A model generated the notes under the pieces. It did no database searches. It worked only from the letters and a program-made list of their open reading frames with translations, and was not told where the DNA came from. A program made the translations under genes and the position numbers. A DNA stretch of 64,000 nt from Chitinophaga pinensis DSM 2588. GTDB taxonomy: Bacteria > Bacteroidota > Bacteroidia > Chitinophagales > Chitinophagaceae. Of this stretch, positions 16,882 through 24,521 are shown piece after piece. Positions within the stretch are counted from its first letter, which is position 1; each line of letters starts with the position of its first letter. The DNA is taken from assembly GCF_000024005.1 (NCBI RefSeq), contig NC_013132.1:5016001-5080000 (forward strand). Direction: 5' to 3'.

Positions 16882-18094
16882 ATGAGAATTGCATTAATCA
16901 TTTGCACAAGTTTTATCAGCCAGATCATGAACGGGCAATCTTTAAGCTCCCGTCAGACGCAACAGGACACAACCAGACCAGGCACATTTTCGATGGGAGA
17001 AGTGGAAGTTACCGGACGGCATAGCGGTAATATCAATACTACAATTGATGCGCGTCAGATCCGGTTATTTGCCAAAAACGACGTATCCAGGGCATTGAAC
17101 GTGCTGCCGGGCGTGAACCTCTCTGCTGTTGGTCCGAGGAATGAGGCCATGGTATATATCAGAGGTTTCGACCTGCGGCAGGTACCCCTGCTGATCGATG
17201 GTATTCCGGTTTATATTCCTTACGATGGTTATGTAGACCTGGCCAGATTTACCACCTTCGATCTTTCTGCCATCCATGTGTCCAAAGGATATACTTCGGT
17301 ATTGTATGGTCCGAATGCTTTGGGCGGCGCCATTAACCTGATTAGTCGCCGACCTGAGAAGCCGATTGAGTTTAATGGTGCGACGGGTTGGATATCAGGT
17401 GGATACAGGTCCAATATCAACATCGGTAGTAGCCTTGGAAAGTTCTACATTCAGGCAGGGGCTTCGAAGCTGAAACGGGATTCTTTCCCATTATCAGATA
17501 AATTCATCCCTGGTAAAAATGAAGATGGCGGTGACAGGAACAACTCTTACAGTACTGATGAAAAGTACAATGTAAAGGTGGCCTATACACCGAATGGACG
17601 TTCAGAGTATGCATTGAGTTATGTATACCAGCATGGCAAAAAAGGAACGCCGGTGTATACGGGGACGGATACCTTAAACAGCCAGTTTAAGAGTCCGCGT
17701 TTCTGGCAATGGCCTTACTGGGATAAACGCAGTCTTTACTTCATATCCAATACAACAATCGACAGCAGTCAGTATGTGAAGACGCGGTTCTATTATGACA
17801 AGTTCAAAAACGAGCTTGATTCTTATGACGATGCGACTTACACAACGATCTCAAGACCATATGCTTTTAAGAGCTTTTATGACGATTATACATTAGGCGG
17901 CATTGTGGAATATGGCAAAACCTTTTCCAACCGGGAATTTCACTTTGCTCAATACGTCAGTAACGGTGCATATCTGGCGTTGGTTCTCTGTAGAGGGAGG
18001 TATTAATAATATCACGGACAAAAACTATTCGCTGGTAGAAGGTTATCCGGAGCCAGGACGTAACTATTTTGCCAATGTCGTATATCGTTTGTAA
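16882..18094 (+). pseudogene. TonB-dependent receptor with internal deletion and frameshift
   Basis: The first ~355 codons encode a signal peptide, TonB-box region and a complete plug domain (ARQIRLFAKNDVSRALNVLPG, VYIRGFDLRQVPLLIDGIPV, VSKGYTSVLYGPNALGGAINL), then the first barrel strands. Near 17940-17975 the sequence jumps to the extreme C-terminus of a receptor in a different frame: WFSVEGGINNITDKNYSL, EGYPEPGRNYF, ANVVYRL. The first frame stops at 18006 after unrelated residues. Roughly half of a normal 650-700 aa barrel is missing. Promoter and downstream coupling to the peroxidase gene (3-bp gap) remain. The original ligand cannot be told. Confidence 0.85.
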
Positions 18095-18096
18095 AC

Positions 18097-19179
18097 ATGC
18101 AGGCAGGCGGGTATAAGATATTGAGTTCCTTATTACTGGTGGCCGGATTGTCCATCGCAGGGTTCCGCAGGCAGGGACCTGAACCCCTGCGTATTGACTA
18201 TCCGGCTTACTATGGCAACAGGATTTTCGTGCCGGAGGATAACCCGACTACGGTGGAAGGTGTGGCGCTGGGCAGACGTTTGTTTTATGAAAAGGCATTG
18301 TCTGCCAGTCAGCAGATTTCCTGTGGTACCTGTCACCGGCAGGAACTGGCATTTACAGATGGAAAGGTATTCAGTACGGGCGTGGATGGGAGTCTGCAGC
18401 CCCGTAATACCATGTCGCTGGTCAACCTGTTGTGGGTACGTAACTTTTTCTGGGATGGCAGGGCAGCCGGATTGGAAATGCAGGCAGCGGTACCATTAAC
18501 GAATACACATGAAATGGGACAATCACTGGAGGTATCCGCGGCGCTCCTCTCGAAAGAGTCGGTGTATAGATCCTTATTCAGCAAGGCTTTCGGCGCGGAC
18601 AGTATAACAGGAGAGGGGATTGTAAAAGCCCTTTCGCAGTTTGAGCGTACGCTGGTTTCTGCGAATGCGCCTTACGACCGTTACCTGCGTGGTGCGTATC
18701 AGCCGACAGCTGCTGAGTTGAATGGCATCAGTCTTTTTTATGGGAATCCGGATGTAAACAGCAACGTACGCGGTGCAGGTTGTGCACATTGTCATGGCGG
18801 ACCGAAGACATATATCGAGTTATATCATAATAATGGACTGGATGCGATACCTGCTGATTCGGGCCGCGAAAAAGTAAGTGGTCAGTCTTATGACCGGGGT
18901 CGCTTCCGGGTGGTGTCATTACGGAATATTGCTCTGACAGCACCTTATATGCATGATGGGAGGTTTAAAACCCTGGAGGAGGTTTTGTCTCACTATAACG
19001 AGCATATTAAACCGAGTAAGACATTAAGTCCGTTTTTACAAGGAGTAGGTAATTCGAATGCGCCGGATGGATTGACACTTGGATTAACGGCTGCTGAGAA
19101 AAAGGACCTGCTGGCGTTTCTGCATATGCTGACGGATTCGACCTTTATCACCGATAAAAGGTATTCCGATCCTTTTTAG
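18097..19179 (+). CDS. Di-haem cytochrome c peroxidase (CcpA/MauG family)
   Basis: Exported c-type haem protein, 360 aa, with an N-terminal hydrophobic signal. Two haem sites are visible: CGTCH at residues 76-80 and CAHCH at 229-233. Family strings include VALGRRLFYEKALSASQQISC, FFWDGRA near residue 117 and the C-terminal ALTAPYMHDGRFKTLEEVLSHYN. Members reduce peroxide or oxidise protein or small-molecule targets in the periplasm. It begins 2 nt after the receptor stop, so the receptor's loss may have polar or regulatory effects. In other Bacteroidota such peroxidases often follow TonB receptors (general knowledge). Confidence 0.9.
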   Translation: MQAGGYKILSSLLLVAGLSIAGFRRQGPEPLRIDYPAYYGNRIFVPEDNPTTVEGVALGRRLFYEKALSASQQISCGTCHRQELAFTDGKVFSTGVDGSLQPRNTMSLVNLLWVRNFFWDGRAAGLEMQAAVPLTNTHEMGQSLEVSAALLSKESVYRSLFSKAFGADSITGEGIVKALSQFERTLVSANAPYDRYLRGAYQPTAAELNGISLFYGNPDVNSNVRGAGCAHCHGGPKTYIELYHNNGLDAIPADSGREKVSGQSYDRGRFRVVSLRNIALTAPYMHDGRFKTLEEVLSHYNEHIKPSKTLSPFLQGVGNSNAPDGLTLGLTAAEKKDLLAFLHMLTDSTFITDKRYSDPF

Positions 19180-19296
19180 CAATAGCTTTTATCGGCAACA
19201 GCAAACGTCTGCAGGTAAACCAGGTAATTCATTCATAACGAATCAGTTCCGAAGCAAACTATCTCAATACTTAATTTTAATTCTTAATTCAATATC

Positions 19297-19794
19297 ATGA
19301 AGATTTTCCGTAGTGCGCTATTCCTCGGCCTTCAGCTGGCATTCGTTGTTGCTGCTTATGCACAGACTGGTCCTGTTGTAAAGATCAGTGGAGAGGTGAC
19401 GAAACCGCTGACATTATCCGTAGAGGATCTGGCTAAAATGAAAAGGACGACCGCGGTATTTACTGACAGGGACGGAAAAGCGCATAGTTACCAGGGAGTC
19501 GCTTTGCAGGAATTGCTGGAGCAGGCAGGGGTGACAATGGGTAAGCAACTGAGAGGCGAGCAGCTGACAAAGTACCTGATGGTGAAATGTGCCGATGGAT
19601 ATGAGGTGCTGTTTTCGTTGGCTGAGCTGGACAGCAGTTTTACTGATAGGGTGGTGATACTGGCGGACAAGCTGGAAAATAGTCCCTTACCCGATGGAAA
19701 AGGCCCCTTCAGGTTGGTGGTGCCAGGAGAGAAGAAACCAGCCAGAAGCAGCTTTCAGGTGGTAGAAATGGTGATCCGCTATGCGAAAGATTAA
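19297..19794 (+). CDS. Small secreted sulfite-oxidase-fold (Oxidored_molyb) protein
   Basis: The 165-aa protein has a signal peptide (AAYAQ cleavage). The mature part, VVKISGEVTKPLTLSVEDLAKM, YQGVALQELLEQAG, YLMVKCADGYEVLFSLAELD and KGPFRLVVPGEKKPARSSFQ, matches the stand-alone molybdopterin-binding fold domain of the sulfite oxidase superfamily. It is much shorter than catalytic family members. The one cysteine, in the KCADGYEV context, is at a site that does not look like the catalytic Mo-ligating position, so cofactor binding is uncertain. It lies 117 bp after the peroxidase, with an AT heptad fragment (19271-19292) in between. Confidence 0.75.
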   Translation: MKIFRSALFLGLQLAFVVAAYAQTGPVVKISGEVTKPLTLSVEDLAKMKRTTAVFTDRDGKAHSYQGVALQELLEQAGVTMGKQLRGEQLTKYLMVKCADGYEVLFSLAELDSSFTDRVVILADKLENSPLPDGKGPFRLVVPGEKKPARSSFQVVEMVIRYAKD

Positions 19795-19887
19795 AGCTTT
19801 TTTTAATTTTAACATTTCCTAAACACCGCCTCTGTGGCTATGTTACCGGCGATATAATGTATGGCTCTGTTTGATAAGTAATTATTT

Positions 19888-19920
19888 ATGAGCGTTCTCG
19901 CTCATTTTAGCCTAACTTTG
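19888..19920 (+). promoter_or_regulatory. Desaturase promoter with palindromic operator
   Basis: ATGAGCG (19888-19894) and CGCTCAT (19899-19905) form a perfect inverted repeat with a 4-nt spacer, directly before the perfect -7 element TAACTTTG (19913-19920). It fits a repressor site between -33 and -7 (inference). Confidence 0.5.
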
Positions 19921-19952
19921 GTAACTTATTCAATTACGTTTAAAGCGAGATA

Positions 19953-20723
19953 ATGACTGCGATTCTGATATTCTTTTTTTCCCACTGGTTCTTATCGTTG
20001 TTCTTTCACACCTTTTTCCTGCATAGATATGCATCCCACCAGATGTATACTACCAGCAAAGGATGGGAAAGAGTATTCTACTTCTGCACCTGGTTTTTCC
20101 AGGGTACCTCTTTCTTAGTGCCGAGAGCGTATGGTTCAATGCACCGCATGCACCATGAGTTCAGCGATACTGAGCATGACCCGCATTCTCCACACTTCTT
20201 TAAAGATGTATGGTCTATGATGTGGCAGACCCGTAAGTTGTACAACGACATTTATCATAAGAAGGTGGTTCTTGATGAGAAATTCACTAAAAACCCTCCT
20301 TTACCGGTATGGGATGCATTAGATCGTTTCGGCGATTTCACAGCAACTCGTCTGGCATGGGCTGGTATTTATATCGCTTTTTATGTTGCATTCGCTCCAG
20401 CCTGGTATTGGTATCTGCTGTTGCCAATTCACTTCCTGATCGGACCTGTACAAGGTGCAGTAGTGAACTGGTGCGGTCACAAATATGGTTATCAGAACTT
20501 TGAGAATGGCGATAAATCCCGCAATACTTCTCCATGGGGTATCCTGCTGTTGGGAGAGCTTTTCCAGAACAACCATCATAAATTTGGTGAAAGTCCGAAT
20601 TTTGCAAAGAAATGGTTTGAATTTGATCCAACTTATCCGGTAATGAAGTTCTTCAACTTCATCGGTATCATCAAACTGAAGAAAGCCGAAGTGAAAGTGG
20701 TTAACATGAAAGCGGCTGCTTAA
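19953..20723 (+). CDS. Fatty acid desaturase (acyl-CoA/acyl-lipid delta-9 type)
   Basis: Integral membrane di-iron desaturase, 256 aa. The histidine boxes are HRYASH near residue 24, HRMHH (in SMHRMHHEFSDTEHDPHS) and NNHHKF near residue 206, with NWCGHKYGYQNF between. Hydrophobic helices surround these. It probably introduces a cis double bond into membrane acyl chains. Monocistronic, with its own promoter and possible operator upstream and a strong terminator downstream. Confidence 0.9.
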   Translation: MTAILIFFFSHWFLSLFFHTFFLHRYASHQMYTTSKGWERVFYFCTWFFQGTSFLVPRAYGSMHRMHHEFSDTEHDPHSPHFFKDVWSMMWQTRKLYNDIYHKKVVLDEKFTKNPPLPVWDALDRFGDFTATRLAWAGIYIAFYVAFAPAWYWYLLLPIHFLIGPVQGAVVNWCGHKYGYQNFENGDKSRNTSPWGILLLGELFQNNHHKFGESPNFAKKWFEFDPTYPVMKFFNFIGIIKLKKAEVKVVNMKAAA

Positions 20724-20756
20724 ACAGATAGTAAGTAGAAATAGATAGATACACTA

Positions 20757-20807
20757 CAGGCCATCAATTATAGTTAAGAGACTATGATTGATGGCCTGAG
20801 TGTTTTT
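20757..20807. terminator. Strong hairpin between desaturase and HAD genes
   Basis: Stem CAGGCCATCAAT.ATAGT / ACTAT.ATTGATGGCCTG (18-nt arms at 20757-20774 and 20781-20798) with TTTTT after it. It ends the desaturase transcript and touches the stop of the convergent HAD gene. Confidence 0.85.
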
Positions 20808-21396
20808 AGAATTTCCTGAAATACCCGAAGGTGGCCATCTGCAACATGGGCTTATCACCGCTGGTGTCGCCGTAGGCATAAATATCTCCATAAGCCGGCA
20901 GGTCGTATTGCTGACGTATCCGCCGTACTTTTTCTTCTCCGTTACAATTGATCCCCTGAATACGACCGGTCACTTTTGCATCGATAATTTCCAATTGGGT
21001 GCCGATGCATTCGATCCCCATACATTCCGCCCAGGGCTTTACCCATTCCTGTGCGGAAGCGGTTACTACTACAACACGATTTCCTTTTCTGAGATGTTGC
21101 TGTATTTCCTGTTGAGCATTTTCCCTGATCATTTTTGGGAGTGCCTCTCGGCAGAAGGCAGCGCATTTATCCCTGAATTCTTCAATGGGCATGTCTTTAA
21201 AAAAGTGACGCAGCACGATCTCTTTCCCCTTCTGTTTGGAGATCAGTTTACATTTCATCATGACAAGCGCGGGTGCTAAGAATGCAAGTCCGGCGTATAG
21301 CGCAGCATCTCCTTTCTGAAACCGGATGATTTCAAAAAGGGTATCCCGTTGAGTGATGGTGCCATCAAAATCAAAGAAGGCAATGGCCGGCTTCAT
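20806..21396 (-). CDS. HAD-IB family phosphatase, arabinose-donor cluster
   Basis: The 196-aa haloacid-dehalogenase phosphatase has motif I FFDFDGTITQRDT, motif II threonine in VVVVTAS, and motif III/IV in YGDTSGDKPML. It overlaps the dprE2-like gene by 4 bp (ATGA). In mycobacteria decaprenylphosphoryl-5-phosphoribose must be dephosphorylated between UbiA and DprE1, a step usually assigned to a PAP2-type enzyme. This HAD protein is placed to do the same job (inference); HAD domains also occur fused to related UbiA proteins. A generic phosphoserine-phosphatase-like role cannot be excluded. Confidence 0.8.
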   Translation of the reverse strand: MKPAIAFFDFDGTITQRDTLFEIIRFQKGDAALYAGLAFLAPALVMMKCKLISKQKGKEIVLRHFFKDMPIEEFRDKCAAFCREALPKMIRENAQQEIQQHLRKGNRVVVVTASAQEWVKPWAECMGIECIGTQLEIIDAKVTGRIQGINCNGEEKVRRIRQQYDLPAYGDIYAYGDTSGDKPMLQMATFGYFRKF

Positions 21397-22124
21397 AGTT
21401 TGAGCTTTTTAAACATGAACTCAGGTATCGATTTGATAATGAGCATGATATATCGCCAGAACCATTTTGTATAAATCGTGTTCTTTTTCGCTTTAACACC
21501 TTTATAGATGTCTTTTGCTACATCCTGAGGCTGTGCGGTCAGTATCGGCGGCAGTTTCAGGTTTTCCGTCATACGCGTGTAGACGAAACCAGGTTGTACG
21601 CTGAGTACGTGTACACCCTTGTGGAACAATCTGTTACGTAAACCGCTGAGGTAGGCGGTAAAGCCAGCTTTTGCGCTACCATAGAGATAGTTGCTCTGAC
21701 GGCCACGTTCACCGGCGACAGAGCTGATGCCAACGATGGTACCTGTACCATGAGAGGCATAGTCTTCCGCTACGATGTTCAGGATGGAGACAGCGCCGGT
21801 ATAGTTGGTATGGAGGATGCGGGCGGCTTCTGTCCAGTCGGACTGGCCTTTTTCCTGTGAACCAAGGTACCCGAATACCGCGATAGTGATATCCGGTTTA
21901 ACCGGTAGGGAGTTATAGAAAGCCGTATGGCTGTTGAAGTCGGTCGCGTCAAAGGCATAGGAACTGGTCTGTACCTGGTAACGGATGCGCAGGTCCTGCT
22001 CCAATGGAGCGATGGAGGCAACGTTACGGGCGGCCAGCTGAATATCGTATTTGTTACCGGCGAACTCGCGGGCTATGGCAACAGCCATATCCGACCCAGC
22101 TCCCAGAATAAGAACAGTAGGCAT
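21393..22124 (-). CDS. dprE2: DprE2-like SDR (polyprenylphosphoryl-2-keto-ribose reductase)
   Basis: Short-chain dehydrogenase of 243 aa that would reduce the 2-keto intermediate to the D-arabinose form. It has the DprE2-type cofactor loop ILGAGSDMAVAIAREFA, then FGYLGSQEKG, the serine in VGISSVAGERGR, YGSAK (YxxxK), and VQPGFVYTRMT. The C-terminus is a hydrophobic, basic tail (WRYIMLIIKSIPEFMFKKLKL) that could hold it at the membrane near its lipid substrate. The four-gene order with DprE1- and UbiA-like proteins supports the call. Confidence 0.85.
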   Translation of the reverse strand: MPTVLILGAGSDMAVAIAREFAGNKYDIQLAARNVASIAPLEQDLRIRYQVQTSSYAFDATDFNSHTAFYNSLPVKPDITIAVFGYLGSQEKGQSDWTEAARILHTNYTGAVSILNIVAEDYASHGTGTIVGISSVAGERGRQSNYLYGSAKAGFTAYLSGLRNRLFHKGVHVLSVQPGFVYTRMTENLKLPPILTAQPQDVAKDIYKGVKAKKNTIYTKWFWRYIMLIIKSIPEFMFKKLKL

Positions 22125-22158
22125 ATAATTAATCTCGGTATTTTAAGGTAGCAGTGTT

Positions 22159-23490
22159 TTATTGCGTTAATAGCAGTCTGTCGGACTGTATTGAACGAAA
22201 CAGCTTTTTACCGTTGTATGTTTTAATGATATCAGCAAATTTTTGTGCGTTAGGGTAGCTCTGCCAGAATACTTCCTGTTTCATACGGGCGTCTTTGGAA
22301 AGATACAGGCGTCCACCGTATTGCAGCACGATTTCATCCAGCTGATCCAGGAATTCGAACAGTCCTTTACGCACGGGGAAGTCCAGCGCCAGGGTATAAC
22401 CTTCCATCGGGAAAGAGATCAGGCTGTCTTGTTTACCGAAGACTTTCAATACGGCAAGGAAGGATCCCAGACCGGCATCACTGATCTTTTTGAGGATAGC
22501 GACGAGGCCATCTTTCTTTTCCAGCGGCAGTACGAACTGGTATTGTACGAAGCCGGCTTTACCATAACCACGGTTCCAGTGCAGGATTGCATCCAGCGGA
22601 TAGAAGAATGGTTCATAAGGAATGACGTTGTTGATCTCCCTTTTGGTATTCTTCAGGTAATAGAGCCAATTAAATGCCTTAACAGTCAGTGTGTTGAGTG
22701 TGAAAGACGGGAGGTTGAACGGCATGGACAGTTTACGTTTCTGCGCCAGGTGAAGGGGCGCTTTACGTTGCTGTTCACTAAGTTCCTGAGGGGTAGCATG
22801 TTCACCTACTATAAGGATACCACGGCCGAAGGCATCGCCTTTCTGCAGGCAATCGATCCAGGCCATTGAGTATGTGTAGTCTTTGTATTCTTCGAAGAGA
22901 CGGATCAGGTCTTCCAGGTTCTTTGCCTTGATCTGTTTCTGACGGATATAGGCGGTATCGATCTTTTTGAGACCGAATTTCACACGGGTAATGATACCGG
23001 TGAGGCCCATACCACCGCAGGTAGCCCAGAAAAGGTCTGCTTCTATATTGGCGGAACAGGTTATCGTTTCCTGATTGCCGGTAATAACGTCCATATTGAT
23101 GATATGACCGGAGAAGGAGCCATCCACATGGTGATTCTTTCCATGTACATCAGAAGCGACCGCACCACCAATGGTGATGAACTTGGTGCCTGGCGTTACC
23201 GGAAGAAACCATCCCTGGGGAACGATAATATTGAGGATCTGATCGAGTGTGATACCGGACTGGCATTCGAAGATGCCGGTTTCAATATCAAAAGCCAGCA
23301 CCTTATCATATTTAAGGGTGGATACACTGTGACTGGCAAGAGAAGCGTCGCCGTAACAGCGACCGTTTCCACGGGCGATAACAGACGAATGAGAGGATAT
23401 AAAATCCTGTATTTGATCTTCCTGCGAAAATGATGTTTCATCGCAGGAGATAGCGGGGTAATTCCCCCAGTTTGCTAACCGTTTTTCCAT
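22159..23490 (-). CDS. dprE1: DprE1-like FAD oxidase (polyprenylphosphoryl-ribose 2-oxidase)
   Basis: VAO-type flavoprotein, 443 aa. The FAD site is ARGNGRCYGDASLA, PGTKFITIGGAVASDVHGKN and HHVDGSF, very close to mycobacterial DprE1. It oxidises the 2'-hydroxyl of polyprenylphosphoryl-ribose; with DprE2 this gives polyprenylphosphoryl-arabinose. In the block GYTLALDFPV an alanine stands where Mycobacterium tuberculosis DprE1 has Cys387 (NICVDFP), the residue attacked by benzothiazinones. Start and UbiA stop overlap as TAATG, indicating translational coupling; the dprE2-like gene follows after 34 bp. Confidence 0.88.
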   Translation of the reverse strand: MEKRLANWGNYPAISCDETSFSQEDQIQDFISSHSSVIARGNGRCYGDASLASHSVSTLKYDKVLAFDIETGIFECQSGITLDQILNIIVPQGWFLPVTPGTKFITIGGAVASDVHGKNHHVDGSFSGHIINMDVITGNQETITCSANIEADLFWATCGGMGLTGIITRVKFGLKKIDTAYIRQKQIKAKNLEDLIRLFEEYKDYTYSMAWIDCLQKGDAFGRGILIVGEHATPQELSEQQRKAPLHLAQKRKLSMPFNLPSFTLNTLTVKAFNWLYYLKNTKREINNVIPYEPFFYPLDAILHWNRGYGKAGFVQYQFVLPLEKKDGLVAILKKISDAGLGSFLAVLKVFGKQDSLISFPMEGYTLALDFPVRKGLFEFLDQLDEIVLQYGGRLYLSKDARMKQEVFWQSYPNAQKFADIIKTYNGKKLFRSIQSDRLLLTQ

Positions 23491-24377
23491 TACTCAAAAA
23501 AACTTTTGTTAGTGGGTAAATAAATAATCACATAAAAACTCAGCACCCACAGGAGTATGGTTAATTGAATGAAACGGTCTTTGTATAGGATTTTGGTTGG
23601 AGAACCTGTATCGTTCTCCACATATGTTATTTGCAAATATCGTAATAATCCACCAATTACAAAAAGACATGTATAATAAAGGCGGTAAGTATGAAAGCGT
23701 GCCATCGTTTCGGGGGCCATGGTATACATCAGATAGGCGACAATGATGACGGCTGATACCAGCGCGAGCATCACATTCATAAAATCCATATTATAACCTT
23801 TGGAGGCTTTCCGCATTTCTTTCCCTGACTGGGTTTTGATCAGTACGTCGTCTCTTCGTTTAGCGATGGCCATGAACAGTGCCAGGAGGAACACCATGAT
23901 CATCAGCCATTCGGAAGAGGCGATGTTAGCAGCCACCCCACCAGCTTTTATCCTGAGTACGAAACCTGCCGATAAGATCAGGATATCCAGTATGGATATA
24001 TTTTTCAATCCGAAGGAATACAACAGATTGAGAATAAAGTAAATGCCTACAACGAATGCAAATTTTGGTCTGACGTAATATGCCAGGAATCCACCGATCG
24101 CCAGGCATAACACAAAGAACACCAGGGCGGCAGGTTTAGAGACTGCACCGGAGGCGATGGGGCGTTTACACTTTACCGGGTGGGCCTTATCGGCTTCCAC
24201 ATCCATGTAATCATTAATAATATAGATACTGCTGGCAACGAGGCTAAATGCGAAAAAACCGATCAACAGTTCCAGAACCTTAGACAGAATAAACATCTCA
24301 CCCGCAAAGAAAAGGGGGATATACAAGAACAGGTTTTTTGCCCAATGGGAGGGTCTTAACAGTTTTAAATATTGCAC
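23490..24377 (-). CDS. ubiA: UbiA-type polyprenyl-phosphate phosphoribosyltransferase (DPPR synthase)
   Basis: Polytopic UbiA-superfamily prenyltransferase, 295 aa, that would join PRPP to a polyprenyl phosphate. Motifs are LLRPSHWAKNLFLYIPLFF, the first Asp-rich site NDYMDVEADKAHP followed by KCKRPIASG (both close to mycobacterial Rv3806c), and a second site near RRDDVLIKTQSGKE. Start is GTG (plus-strand CAC 24375-24377). First gene of the operon, divergent from the GT-C gene; the minus-strand promoter has TTG-N19-TATCTTGG. Confidence 0.88.
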   Translation of the reverse strand: MQYLKLLRPSHWAKNLFLYIPLFFAGEMFILSKVLELLIGFFAFSLVASSIYIINDYMDVEADKAHPVKCKRPIASGAVSKPAALVFFVLCLAIGGFLAYYVRPKFAFVVGIYFILNLLYSFGLKNISILDILILSAGFVLRIKAGGVAANIASSEWLMIMVFLLALFMAIAKRRDDVLIKTQSGKEMRKASKGYNMDFMNVMLALVSAVIIVAYLMYTMAPETMARFHTYRLYYTCLFVIGGLLRYLQITYVENDTGSPTKILYKDRFIQLTILLWVLSFYVIIYLPTNKSFFE

Positions 24378-24399
24378 GGGGATAGACTTATAATTGACG

Positions 24400-24429
24400 C
24401 CAAGATACGGACTGATTACCGAACAGCAA
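24400..24429 (-). promoter_or_regulatory. Promoter of the ubiA-dprE1-dprE2-HAD operon
   Basis: Minus strand TTG (24427-24429) 19 nt before TATCTTGG (24400-24407), one mismatch from TAnnTTTG. Confidence 0.4.
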
Positions 24430-24462
24430 TGCTAAGAAATGCTTATTTCGGGTAAATTCTAC

Positions 24463-24470
24463 TATTTTTG
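24463..24470 (+). promoter_or_regulatory. -7 element (TATTTTTG) of the GT-C gene
   Basis: Perfect TAnnTTTG match 51 nt before the ATG at 24522. A TTG-initiated longer frame would start inside this element and is rejected. Confidence 0.5.
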
Positions 24471-24521
24471 AGCCCGTTCGTGTTAAATTATACTCGATTT
24501 CATCATTTTATTATCCCCTTT

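Noticed and set aside
16656..16928. Minus-strand frame of 90 codons upstream of tyrS
   Set aside because: It crosses the receptor promoter and has no recognisable domain.
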